Made by a program: the position numbers and the translations under genes. From positions 310,001 to 374,000 of the forward strand of contig NZ_CP045996.1 in the NCBI RefSeq assembly GCF_016899425.1: a stretch of 64,000 nt of DNA, written 5' to 3'. Positions 51,976 to 60,380 of this stretch are shown in pieces (positions within the stretch are counted from its first letter, which is position 1; each line of letters begins with the position of its first letter). The stretch comes from Burkholderia sp. MS389. GTDB taxonomy: Bacteria; Pseudomonadota; Gammaproteobacteria; Burkholderiales; Burkholderiaceae. A model generated the notes under the pieces. It searched no databases. It worked only from the letters and a program-made list of their open reading frames with translations, and was not told the origin of the DNA.

Positions 51976-52550
51976 CGCGTCGCACTTCGCTGAATGGCGC
52001 CGCGACCGTGGGCTCGCCGGACGCGGCGGCCGCCGACGGCGCGACGCCGTGCCGGCCGCACGCGGCCGCGCCGCGGCTGCGCTGCGTGAACGACGTGCTG
52101 TTCCGCGTGCTGGCCGTGATCGCGTCCGCGTGCCTCGCGGTGCTCACGGTGCTGGTGTTCTACGCGGTCGTGATGCGCTACGTGTTCGAGAACGCGCCGG
52201 ATTTCGTCGAGCCGATCGCGCTGCTGCTCGTGATCGTGATCGCGATGTTCGGCGCCGCGATGAAGGTGCGCGACGGCGGCCACATCGGCCTCGATTCGCT
52301 GGTGCGCCGGCTGTCGCCGAAGGCGCGCACGGTCGTCATCGCGATCCAGCACCTGAGCCTGATCGCGTTCGCGATCATGATCATGATCGGCTGCGGCAGC
52401 ATGGCCGCCGAGACGATGGGCGACCGCATCCCGATCATCGGGCTGCCCGAAGGCGTGCGCTACCTGATCACGATGCCCGCGGCGGTTGCGATCATCTTCT
52501 TCTCGCTCGAGCACCTGCTCGCGCTTCGTCGTTCTTCGTCGGGACAATAA
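51972..52550 (+). CDS. dctQ: TRAP transporter small membrane subunit (DctQ type)
   Basis: 192 aa, with four membrane segments after a 40-residue cytoplasmic tail. Typical DctQ pattern: VVMRYVFENAPDFVEPIALL and MFGAAMKVRDGGHIGLDSLV. It starts inside the dctP stop (4-base overlap) and holds the large subunit in the inner membrane. Confidence 0.9.
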   Translation: MTRRTSLNGAATVGSPDAAAADGATPCRPHAAAPRLRCVNDVLFRVLAVIASACLAVLTVLVFYAVVMRYVFENAPDFVEPIALLLVIVIAMFGAAMKVRDGGHIGLDSLVRRLSPKARTVVIAIQHLSLIAFAIMIMIGCGSMAAETMGDRIPIIGLPEGVRYLITMPAAVAIIFFSLEHLLALRRSSSGQ

Positions 52551-52554
52551 CGCC

Positions 52555-53907
52555 ATGGAACTCGCGATCCTGTCCGTCAGTTTTCTGATATTCCTCGTGC
52601 TCGGCGTGCCCGTGTCGTTCGCGCTCGGCATTGCGTGCGTGCTGACCTACATGGTCGAGGGCCTGCCGATCGCGACCGCGATGCAGGCGATGATCTCTGG
52701 GATGAACGCGTTCTCGTTCCTCGCGGTGCCGTTCTTCATCTTCTCCGGCGAGCTGATGCTGCATGGCGGCATCGCGGACCGGATCCTGCGCTTCGCGCAG
52801 GCGACCGTCGGCCACTTCCGCGGCGGCCTCGGGATGGCGAACGTCGTCGCGTGCACGCTGTTCGGCGGCGTGTCGGGCTCGCCGACCGCCGATACGTCGG
52901 CGATGGGCGGCGTGGTGATTCCGCTGATGAAGCGCGAAGGCTACAGCGCCGCGTATGCCGTGAATGTGACCACGCACGCATCGCTCGCCGGCGCGCTGAT
53001 GCCGACGTCGACCAACATGATCATCTACGCGTTCGCCGCGCAGGGCATCACCGGGATGCTGCACGGCCAGCCGGTGAGCGGCGTGTCGATCGGCGACCTG
53101 CTGTTCTCGGGGCTCCTGCCGGTGTTGTGGGTGATGGGCTTCGTGCTCGCCGCCGCGTACTGGCAGGCCGTGCGTCACGGCTATCCGCGCCGCGAGGACG
53201 GCTCGTCCGCGCTGCCGCGGTTTCCCGGCTGGTATGCGGTGCTGCGCAGCTTCGTCGGCGCGGTGCCCGGGCTGATGGTGATCGCGATCATCCTCGTGTG
53301 CGTCGCGAAGGGCATCGCCACCGCGACCGAAGCGGCCGCGATCGCCGTCGTGTACTCGCTCGTACTGACCGCGGTGGTCTACCGCACGCTGACGGCCGAG
53401 AAGCTGCGCCGCGCGCTGTCGCATGCGGCGCGCACGACGGGTGTCGTGCTGCTGCTGATCGCGGTGTCCAACATGCTGCGCTTCCAGATGTCGTACCTGG
53501 AGATTCCGGATGCGATCGAAGGGCTGCTGAAGCAGTCGACCGCGGCGCCGTGGCTGATGCTGCTGTACATCAACATCATCCAGGTGTTCCTCGGCACGTT
53601 CGTCGACATGGCCGCGCACATCCTGATCACGACGCCGCTGTTCCTGCCGATCGCGATGGCGTGCGGCGTCGGGCCGGTGCAGTTCGGGATCATGCTGCTG
53701 CTGAACTGCTCGCTCGGCCTCGTGCATCCGCCGATCGGGTCGGTGCAGTTCGTCGGCTGCGCGATCGGCAACGTGTCGATCGGCGAGACGACGAAGATGG
53801 CGTGGCCGTACTACCTCGCGATCTTCAGTGCGATCAACATCGTCACGTACATGCCGTTCTTCTCGACGTGGCTGCCGAGCCTGATCAGCGGGCACGCGGT
53901 GTTCTGA
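52555..53907 (+). CDS. dctM: TRAP transporter large membrane subunit (DctM type)
   Basis: 450 aa from ATG 52555, four bases after the dctQ stop. About twelve membrane segments. DctM features include FLIFLVLGVPVSFALGIACV, the CTLFGGVSGSPTADTSAMGG loop and GLVHPPIGSVQFVGCAIGNV. It drives sodium- or proton-coupled uptake of the acid bound by DctP. Confidence 0.92.
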   Translation: MELAILSVSFLIFLVLGVPVSFALGIACVLTYMVEGLPIATAMQAMISGMNAFSFLAVPFFIFSGELMLHGGIADRILRFAQATVGHFRGGLGMANVVACTLFGGVSGSPTADTSAMGGVVIPLMKREGYSAAYAVNVTTHASLAGALMPTSTNMIIYAFAAQGITGMLHGQPVSGVSIGDLLFSGLLPVLWVMGFVLAAAYWQAVRHGYPRREDGSSALPRFPGWYAVLRSFVGAVPGLMVIAIILVCVAKGIATATEAAAIAVVYSLVLTAVVYRTLTAEKLRRALSHAARTTGVVLLLIAVSNMLRFQMSYLEIPDAIEGLLKQSTAAPWLMLLYINIIQVFLGTFVDMAAHILITTPLFLPIAMACGVGPVQFGIMLLLNCSLGLVHPPIGSVQFVGCAIGNVSIGETTKMAWPYYLAIFSAINIVTYMPFFSTWLPSLISGHAVF

Positions 53908-53925
53908 CCGGATGTTTCGCCGTTC

Positions 53926-53959
53926 GCGGCGCCGGACGACCGAGGTGGTCCGGCGCCGC
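53926..53959. terminator. 12-bp perfect hairpin between dctM and the lactonase gene
   Basis: GCGGCGCCGGAC (53926-53937), 10-base loop, GTCCGGCGCCGC (53948-53959). A TTTTATTT tract follows 15 bases later. It may end most transcripts after dctM or protect the transporter mRNA while lowering lactonase expression. Confidence 0.6.
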
Positions 53960-54001
53960 GTTCGCATCCGCGGTTTTATTTCTTCACTTCACGCCCCTCC
54001 C

Positions 54002-55093
54002 ATGAAAACGACTTTCCTGCGGCGCGCCGTTGCGGCGGCTGCGTTGACGATGGCCGCGTCGCTCGCGCACGCGGCGACGTATGCGTACGTATCGAACAGC
54101 GACAGCCGCGACATCTCGGTGTTCGGCGTCGATACGTCGAACGGTGCGCTGACCGCGATCGAGACGGTGCCGGTCGGCGGCACCGTGATGCCGATGGCGC
54201 TGTCGCCCGATCATCGGCGCCTGTACGCGGCATTGCGCTCGACGCCGTATCGCGTCGTCAGCTTCGCGATCAATCCGCTCGACGGGCGGCTGATCGAGCT
54301 GGGCCGCGCGCCGCTCGCGGAGAGCATGGCGTACGTGTCGACCGATGCGTCGGGCCGCTACCTGTTCTCGGCGTCGTACGGCGGCAACCTGCTCGCGGTG
54401 AACCGGATCGGCGCGGACGGCGTCGCGGGCGACGTGCAGCAGACGGTGAAGACCGGCCCGATGGCGCACGCGATCCGCCAGTCGCCGGACGGCCGCTATG
54501 CGTTCGCGTCGGTGCTCGGCGCCGATGCGTGGCTGCGTTTGCCGTTCGATGCGTCGACGGGAACGCTGACCGACGATACGACGCCCGCGTACCGGCTGCC
54601 CGACAAATCGGGCCCGCGCCATTTCGTGTTCTCGTCGAATGGGCGCTTCGCTTACCTGATCGACGAACTCGACGGCAAGCTGCACGTGCTCGCGCTGTCG
54701 CGCGGCGGCGCCGACGCGCGGCCGATCCAGACCGTGTCGATCCTGCCGCCGGATTTCCATGGTGACAAGCCGTGGGGCGCTGACTTGCATCTCACGCCCG
54801 ACGGCAAATTCCTGTATGCATCGGAGCGCACGTCGAGCACGCTCGCCGCGTATCGCGTCGACGCGAAGTCGGGCAGGCTCGCGCGGATCGGCACGTTCGC
54901 GACCGAGCGGCAGCCGCGCGGCTTCGCGATCGATCCGTCGGGCAAGTATCTGCTCGCCGCGGGGCAACTGTCGCCGACGCTGGCCGTGTACCGGATCGAT
55001 CGCGATACCGGGCATCTCGACGCGATCGGCAAGTATCCGGTCGGCAAGGGCGCAAACTGGATCGAGATCGTCACGTACGACGGGACGAACTGA
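54002..55093 (+). CDS. secreted lactonase-family beta-propeller (6-phosphogluconolactonase/YbhE-like)
   Basis: 363 aa from ATG 54002; the sequence upstream of the ATG has little ribosome-site character. A signal peptide (AVAAAALTMAASLAHA) ends before ATYAYVSNSDSRDISVFGVD. The lactonase propeller repeats follow, with the motif HAIRQSPDGRYAF and, near the middle, GPRHFVFSSNGRFAYLIDEL and TPDGKFLYASERTSSTLAAY. The R-H-F/E-R pair is the active-site region of bacterial Pgl-type lactonases. Being exported, it would open sugar lactones to acids for the TRAP transporter upstream. Confidence 0.85.
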   Translation: MKTTFLRRAVAAAALTMAASLAHAATYAYVSNSDSRDISVFGVDTSNGALTAIETVPVGGTVMPMALSPDHRRLYAALRSTPYRVVSFAINPLDGRLIELGRAPLAESMAYVSTDASGRYLFSASYGGNLLAVNRIGADGVAGDVQQTVKTGPMAHAIRQSPDGRYAFASVLGADAWLRLPFDASTGTLTDDTTPAYRLPDKSGPRHFVFSSNGRFAYLIDELDGKLHVLALSRGGADARPIQTVSILPPDFHGDKPWGADLHLTPDGKFLYASERTSSTLAAYRVDAKSGRLARIGTFATERQPRGFAIDPSGKYLLAAGQLSPTLAVYRIDRDTGHLDAIGKYPVGKGANWIEIVTYDGTN

Positions 55094-55215
55094 TTCGGCG
55101 GGCGGCGCAACGGGCGGCGTCGATCGCGTGCCGCTCGTTGCGCGAACCGGATGCACACGCACGCGCGCGCTTGCGCGCGCCGCACGATCGCGCGGCGAAA
55201 TTCCGGTCAATCGGC

Positions 55216-55242
55216 TCAAGTTGGCGTAATTGCCGTCGTTAA
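55216..55242 (+). promoter_or_regulatory. sigma28 (FliA)-like promoter of the chemoreceptor
   Basis: TCAA (55216-55219), 15 bases, GTCGTTAA (55235-55242). The spacing is that of flagellar sigma28 promoters (TAAA-N15-GCCGATAA), with 6 of 8 matches in the -10 box. The start codon is 33 bases downstream. Confidence 0.5.
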
Positions 55243-55275
55243 CCGACAAGGGATAACTTCGGGAGTCGATTCGCC

Positions 55276-56835
55276 ATGCGTGATCTGAAAGTGAAAAGCA
55301 GTTTGCTCGCCGTACTCGCTGCATTTGCCGCGATGATCGTCGTCGGCGGCATCGTCGGGATCGTCGCGCTCGGCGGCGCGAACACGAACGCGAAGCGCCT
55401 GCACGAAATCGCGGCGCAGACGTCGCTCGTCAACGACGCCTACAAGGACAGCACGCGTACGCGCTCGGCGCTCGTCCGCGCGTATTCGGCGCTGAAGGAG
55501 CACGACGATCCGGCCCAGCGCGACTCGGCGCTGCAAAGCGCGCAACGCACGTTCGACCTGTCCGCGAAGGAAACGCAGGCGTTCAAGGATGCCGCGCCGG
55601 TCGGCAGCCTCGGCGCGGACCTGAAGCAGGCGCTCGTCGAGTCGTCGACGCATCTCGCGAGCGTGCTCGCGCGGGCGGCCGATGCGCTGCGCAACGGCGA
55701 CACCGCCGCGTATGCGGCGATCAACGACAAGGAAATCACGCTCGCCGGCCAGGTGTATTCGGCGAACGTCGAGAAATTCCAGCGCACCGCCAACCAACTG
55801 GCGGAAGACACGATCGACGCCGACAACGCCGCCTATACGCGCATCATCGCGATGGTCGGGATCGGCGTCGCGCTGGCGCTCGCGCTGATCGTCGCGACGC
55901 ACTTCGCGCTGCGCGCGATCGTGTCGCGGCCGCTCGCGAACGCGGCCGCGCTGCTCGACCGCATCGCGTCGAACGACCTGACCGTGACGGTGCCCGATGC
56001 CGGCGGCAACGAAATCGGCCAGTTGTTCGCGGCGATGAAGCGGATGCAGGCGGGGCTCGCGGCGACCGTCACCGGCATGCGCGACAGCAGCGATGCGATT
56101 CATACGGCCGCACGCGAGATCGCGGCCGGCAACCTCGACCTGTCGAGCCGTACCGAGCAGCAGTCGGCGTCGCTCGAGGAAACGGCCGCGAGCATGGAGC
56201 AACTGACGTCGACGGTGCGCCAGAACGCGGACAATGCGCAGCAGGCGAGCACGCTCGCGGCCAGCGCGGCGGACCTCGCGCAGCACGGCGGCGAACTGGT
56301 CGGCCGCGCGGTCGACATGATGGGCGTGATCAACACGAGCTCGCAGAAGATCGCGGAAATCACCGGAATGATCGACGGGATCGCCTTCCAGACCAATATC
56401 CTCGCGCTCAACGCGGCGGTCGAATCGGCACGGGCGGGCGAACACGGGCGCGGCTTCGCGGTCGTCGCCGGCGAGGTGCGCACGCTCGCGCAACGCAGCG
56501 CGGGCGCCGCGCGCGAGATCCGGCAGCTGATCGGCGCGTCGATCGACGACGTGCGCGACGGCAATGCGCTCGTGACGCAGGCAGGGCACGCGATGGAAGA
56601 GATCGTGTCGTCGGTGCGGCGCGTGGCGACGATCATGACCGAGATCACGACGGCCACCGTCGAGCAGAGCGCGGGCATCGACCAGGTCGGGCAGGCCGTT
56701 ACGCAGATGGACCAGATGACGCAGCAGAACGCCGCGCTGGTCGAACAGGCCAGTGCGGCCGCGACGGCGCTCGAGCAGCAGGCCGGTTCGATGCAGGTCG
56801 CGATGTCGGTCTTCCGGGTCGCGCGGGCGGGGTGA
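55276..56835 (+). CDS. methyl-accepting chemotaxis protein (Tar-like sensor)
   Basis: 519 aa. Membrane segments at about 8-32 and 190-212 enclose a four-helix TarH-type sensor domain. HAMP domain (PLANAAALLDRIASNDLTVT) and a signalling domain follow, with the hairpin IDGIAFQTNILALNAAVESA and RAGEHGRGFAVVAGEVRTLA. The sigma28-like promoter ahead of it fits control by the flagellar cascade. Its ligand is unknown. It lies just behind the TRAP/lactonase genes, so sensing the same acid is conceivable but unproved. Confidence 0.93.
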   Translation: MRDLKVKSSLLAVLAAFAAMIVVGGIVGIVALGGANTNAKRLHEIAAQTSLVNDAYKDSTRTRSALVRAYSALKEHDDPAQRDSALQSAQRTFDLSAKETQAFKDAAPVGSLGADLKQALVESSTHLASVLARAADALRNGDTAAYAAINDKEITLAGQVYSANVEKFQRTANQLAEDTIDADNAAYTRIIAMVGIGVALALALIVATHFALRAIVSRPLANAAALLDRIASNDLTVTVPDAGGNEIGQLFAAMKRMQAGLAATVTGMRDSSDAIHTAAREIAAGNLDLSSRTEQQSASLEETAASMEQLTSTVRQNADNAQQASTLAASAADLAQHGGELVGRAVDMMGVINTSSQKIAEITGMIDGIAFQTNILALNAAVESARAGEHGRGFAVVAGEVRTLAQRSAGAAREIRQLIGASIDDVRDGNALVTQAGHAMEEIVSSVRRVATIMTEITTATVEQSAGIDQVGQAVTQMDQMTQQNAALVEQASAAATALEQQAGSMQVAMSVFRVARAG

Positions 56836-56922
56836 GCCGTCGGCCGAAGCTGCCGTGTTCGGCATGCCGCGCGAAGCGTTGCGGTCACCGGAGTCGGCAC
56901 CGGTAGCCGCCGTCCCACTTGT

Positions 56923-56952
56923 ATCGACATCGACATCGACATCGACATCGAC
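56923..56952. repeat. five tandem ATCGAC hexamers
   Basis: Five perfect copies of ATCGAC between the chemoreceptor and the biosynthetic operon, outside any supported gene. Such short hexamer runs can vary in copy number by slippage. Confidence 0.85.
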
Positions 56953-57003
56953 GACCGCGCGCGGCCGTTCGTCACGGCCGCACGGAGCGACGCGAACGCT
57001 CAC

Positions 57004-57267
57004 CTAACCCTGCGGTGCATCCCGCTCGGCGTCGCCATCCGATGCGTGATCGCCCGACCGATCGTTGCGCCAGTGCGCAAGCTCGCGCCACAGCGCCGGC
57101 CGCGCATGGTCACGCGGCGGCAATTCAATGACATACGCGACGCCGCGCACGTTGACCATCGCACCGGAGTCGGGCAGCGTGGAAATGCCCGCGGACGACG
57201 GATCGTCGTCCGGCTCGACGGCGACGGCGACGGCGACGGCGGGGCTGGGCGGGCGGGGCGACATCAT
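57004..57267 (-). CDS. 87-aa protein ending the biosynthetic operon
   Basis: 87 aa from ATG 57267 (tandem ATG at 57264), with GGAGAA 6 bases upstream. A Pro-rich start leads into a V-A-V-A-V-A-V run encoded by the GACGGC repeat, then an acidic stretch EPDDD. The central segment VNVRGVAYVIELPPRDHARP, then ALWRELAHWRNDRS, looks folded, and the tail is acidic. No signal or membrane part. It lies 32 bases after the flavoenzyme gene on the same strand. It could be an accessory protein or a peptide precursor; I recognise no family. Confidence 0.55.
   Translation of the reverse strand: MMSPRPPSPAVAVAVAVEPDDDPSSAGISTLPDSGAMVNVRGVAYVIELPPRDHARPALWRELAHWRNDRSGDHASDGDAERDAPQG
57217..57240. repeat. four tandem GACGGC hexamers inside the 87-aa gene
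   Basis: Four perfect copies of GACGGC. Read on the minus strand they encode the Val-Ala run near the N-terminus of the 87-aa protein. A change in copy number would add or remove two residues per unit without shifting the frame. Confidence 0.85.
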
Positions 57268-57299
57268 ACGAATTCTCCGTGGGGTGTCGAAGCGGTGCA

Positions 57300-58718
57300 T
57301 CAGTAACGGACCCGCCCGACCAGGCCGAGCGGATCGATCGCGTGCTGGACGGCGCCCGCGAGTTGCCGTTGCGCGGCCGGCACGTGCTTGCGGTAGTACG
57401 CGATATTGACCGGCCCGACGCCATGCTCCGCGCTGAAGCAGCCGCCTGCCTGCACGACGCGGTCGTACAGCGCGCCGCGCAGCGCCACTTGCTGCAGCGG
57501 CCCGTAGCGTTGCGCCGCGGTAGGCGGAATCGACACGACGAGATGGCAGCCGCCGTCGCCGAAATGGCCGAACGCATGACAGCGCAGCGCCGGATGCGCG
57601 GCGGCGAGCCACTGCTCGGCATCGGCGACGAATCCGGCCAGCGCGCCGCGCGGAAACGACACGTCGAACGACAGCGGCAGGCCGTCCAGCGCGACCGCGG
57701 CCGGCAGCGCGTCGCGAATCCGCCAGAACCGTTCGGCCGGCGCGCACGCCGCGTCGAGTACGACGCGTTCGTTCGCGAGCGCATCGAGCGTCGCGACCGT
57801 GCGTTCCTCGAGCAGCGCATCGAGCCCCGGCATGCCGGTCGCGATTTCGACGAGCGCGTAGCATCCGGCTTCACCGGGCTCGAACGGCACGCGCAATGCC
57901 GGAAACGCCGCGGCGACGCAGCCGACCGTCGCCGCCGACATGAACTCGAACGCGGACACCATCTCGCCGAATGCGCGTTCGAACGCGAGCAGGCCGGCGA
58001 GCGCCGCATCGTACGACGCGAACGCGACGAACGCCGCGCACGACGACCGTTCGAGCGGCGCGAGCGCGAACGACACGGCCGTCACGAGCCCGTTCGCACC
58101 GTTCGCGCCGATGAAGCATTGCGCGACGTCGAAGCCCGCGTTGCGCTTGCGCAGCGGCGCGAGCGCGTCGATCACGGTGCCGGCTTCGTCCGCCAGCACG
58201 ACTTCGACGCCGAGCACGTGACGGCGCACATCGCCGTACTTGACCAGGCGGCTGCCGCCCGCGTTCGCGCCGACGAGGCCGCCGGCCGCCGGATCGCTGC
58301 CGAGATCGATCGGCACGCAGAGGCCGGCTTCGCCCGCCACGCGATTGAGGTCGGACAGCCGCACGCCGGCGTCGACCGTGATGCTGCGATTGGCCGGATC
58401 GAACGCGCGAACGGCGCGCATCCGCTCGAACGACACCACGCATTGCGTGCCGCTGCGATCGGGCACGGCGGCGCCGACGAGCCCGCTGCGTGCGCCCTGG
58501 GCGACGAGCGCGATCCGGTGCGCGACGGCGACGCGGGCGAGCGCGCGCACGTCGGCGGTCGATGCCGGCCGCGCGACGCCGAGCGGCACGCCGCCGTGCT
58601 GCATGACGTCGGCCGCATACGGCTCGCAGGCCGTACCTTCGAGCCAGCCGTCGCCGAGCGCCGCGGCGAGCGCGTGCCGTTGCGCGGCGTGTGCCGCGTG
58701 TGTGGGCAACGCGTTCAT
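57300..58718 (-). CDS. FAD-linked 2-hydroxyacid dehydrogenase/oxidase (GlcD-like)
   Basis: 472 aa. The N-terminal FAD_binding_4 domain shows GARSGLVGAAVPDRSG and GGLVGANAGGSRLVKYGDVR. The C-terminal domain carries HAFGHFGDGGCHLVVS and GGCFSAEHGVGPVN, both diagnostic for the GlcD/D-lactate/D-2-hydroxyglutarate dehydrogenase family. It oxidises a 2-hydroxy acid to the 2-oxo acid with FAD. It starts two bases after the stop of the membrane-protein gene. Together with a citrate-synthase-like enzyme it suggests work on a hydroxy-carboxylate. Confidence 0.88.
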   Translation of the reverse strand: MNALPTHAAHAAQRHALAAALGDGWLEGTACEPYAADVMQHGGVPLGVARPASTADVRALARVAVAHRIALVAQGARSGLVGAAVPDRSGTQCVVSFERMRAVRAFDPANRSITVDAGVRLSDLNRVAGEAGLCVPIDLGSDPAAGGLVGANAGGSRLVKYGDVRRHVLGVEVVLADEAGTVIDALAPLRKRNAGFDVAQCFIGANGANGLVTAVSFALAPLERSSCAAFVAFASYDAALAGLLAFERAFGEMVSAFEFMSAATVGCVAAAFPALRVPFEPGEAGCYALVEIATGMPGLDALLEERTVATLDALANERVVLDAACAPAERFWRIRDALPAAVALDGLPLSFDVSFPRGALAGFVADAEQWLAAAHPALRCHAFGHFGDGGCHLVVSIPPTAAQRYGPLQQVALRGALYDRVVQAGGCFSAEHGVGPVNIAYYRKHVPAAQRQLAGAVQHAIDPLGLVGRVRY

Positions 58719-58720
58719 CG

Positions 58721-59263
58721 TCAGCGTGCTCGCGCGAGCTGCTTGCGCAGCCGGCCGCGCACGACGACGAGCGCGATCAGCGGCACGACGCCGCCCCACA
58801 GCGGGCTGTGGCGCATCGCAATCGACACCGCGAGCGCGACGACGGTAACCGCAAGCAGCACGAGCGACAGCGAACGCGTGCGCGCATGGTCGACGAACGT
58901 GCCGTCGACGAAGCCGCCGTCCGACCAAGCGGTATGCACGATGCCGACCACCAGCACGCAGACGAGCATCGCGGCCGGCCCGAGTTCCTCGCCCCACAGA
59001 CGGCTACCTGTCGGCGACACGAGCGCGAGCACCGCGCCGATCACGAGGAACAGGTCGACGCCGATCGCGATGCTGTTGCGCTCCGCGCGGCGCATCAGCC
59101 ACGCGCCGTGCACGAGCGCGAGCACGCCGCCGATCAGGAACGCATGGGTCCAGCGCAGGTCCGGCTGCTCGGGGCCGAGCCGGCCGTAGAACAGAAACAC
59201 GATCGCCGGCAGGAAGTTGCTCGCGTGCAGCAGGTAGTCGGTTATGGGATGGTTCGATTTCAT
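58721..59263 (-). CDS. small integral membrane protein
   Basis: 180 aa. Five likely membrane segments (LLHASNFLPAIVFLFYG, AFLIGGVLALVHGAWLM, SIAIGVDLFLVIGAVLALVS, AAMLVCVLVVGIVHTAW, LLAVTVVALAVSIAM). A final basic tail. No family is recognised. Placed between the exporter genes and the flavoenzyme, it may be part of the export apparatus or confer self-protection (inference). Confidence 0.7.
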   Translation of the reverse strand: MKSNHPITDYLLHASNFLPAIVFLFYGRLGPEQPDLRWTHAFLIGGVLALVHGAWLMRRAERNSIAIGVDLFLVIGAVLALVSPTGSRLWGEELGPAAMLVCVLVVGIVHTAWSDGGFVDGTFVDHARTRSLSLVLLAVTVVALAVSIAMRHSPLWGGVVPLIALVVVRGRLRKQLARAR

Positions 59264-59300
59264 CGGTGTCTCTCCTTCGTCGAAACAGCGTGGCGACGCG

Positions 59301-60380
59301 TCACGCGTCGTGCCAGCGGAACAGCCGCGCGGCGGCGAACAGGAACAGCGCGGTGCACGCGGCCATGCCGAGCAGTTGCGGCGCGAGCTGCGCGTACGGC
59401 GCGCCGTCGACCAGCGCGCCGCGCAGCGCGACCGCGAACTGGTTGGTCGGCAGGAACGCGAGCCCGGCCTTCAGCCACGCGGGTGCGTCGTGCATCGGGA
59501 TCGTCAGGTCGCTGAAGAACAGCAGCGGGTAATACGTGACGTTGCACGCGAGTTCGGCCGCCGCGAGCGAGCGGGTGCGGCTCGCCAGCAGCACGCCGAT
59601 GCTCAGCACCATCGCCGCGCCGAGCAGCACGATCGGCAACGCGCGCAGCCCGTCCGGCGTCGCGATCGGCAGCGCGATGCCGAACGCGACGCGCGCGACC
59701 GTCAGCAGCACGAGGGCCGACAGCGCCATCATCGCCATCCGCGCGACGATCAGCGCGGCGAGGAACACGCCGCGCGACACCGGGAAGCACACGTAGAGCT
59801 TGAACGTATTGCGCTCGCGCAGCGCGGCGATCGCGGTGGTCGTCGAATTGAGGCCGATCGCCATGAACGCCATCACCAGGATGCCGGTCGCGAAGAATGC
59901 GCCATAGTCGAACGGGCGGCGCGTGGGGGCGGCGTTCTCGAAGCGCGCCTGCGCGGCCGGCAGCCCGAGCCGCTGCGCGGCGCAGCGCGCGAGCGCGATC
60001 TCGACGACGCGCGACGCGGCCTTTACCGCGAGCGAGCCGTTGAAGTCGTAGCGGATCGTCGCCGGCGTGCGTTCGTCCGCGCCGAGCACGACGGTCACGC
60101 GATCGGCCGGCGCGCCGCGCCCGCCGAAGGTCGCCTTCACCGTGTCGCTGTGCGACAGGCTGGCGACGATCTGCGCCTGGCACGCCTGGTTGTACGGTGT
60201 CGCGCCGCCGGGCAGGTCGAACGCGAGGTCGGCCGTGCCGAGCGAGCCCGAGCCGCCGAACGCGAACAGCATCACGCTCAGCAGGAACACCGGGAACACG
60301 AGCGTCCAGAACAGCGACGAGCGACTGCGCAGATAGCCGAGCAGCTCGTTGCGCACGAGGATCAGGAACACCTTAGTCAT
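59301..60380 (-). CDS. ABC-2-type transporter permease
   Basis: 359 aa. One membrane segment near the N-terminus (SLFWTLVFPVFLLSVMLFAF), a periplasmic domain of about 150 residues, then five segments at the C-terminus. This is the ABC2_membrane_3-like plan of exporters. The start overlaps the end of the ATPase gene by 8 bases. It forms the channel that probably exports the cluster's product. Confidence 0.88.
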   Translation of the reverse strand: MTKVFLILVRNELLGYLRSRSSLFWTLVFPVFLLSVMLFAFGGSGSLGTADLAFDLPGGATPYNQACQAQIVASLSHSDTVKATFGGRGAPADRVTVVLGADERTPATIRYDFNGSLAVKAASRVVEIALARCAAQRLGLPAAQARFENAAPTRRPFDYGAFFATGILVMAFMAIGLNSTTTAIAALRERNTFKLYVCFPVSRGVFLAALIVARMAMMALSALVLLTVARVAFGIALPIATPDGLRALPIVLLGAAMVLSIGVLLASRTRSLAAAELACNVTYYPLLFFSDLTIPMHDAPAWLKAGLAFLPTNQFAVALRGALVDGAPYAQLAPQLLGMAACTALFLFAAARLFRWHDA

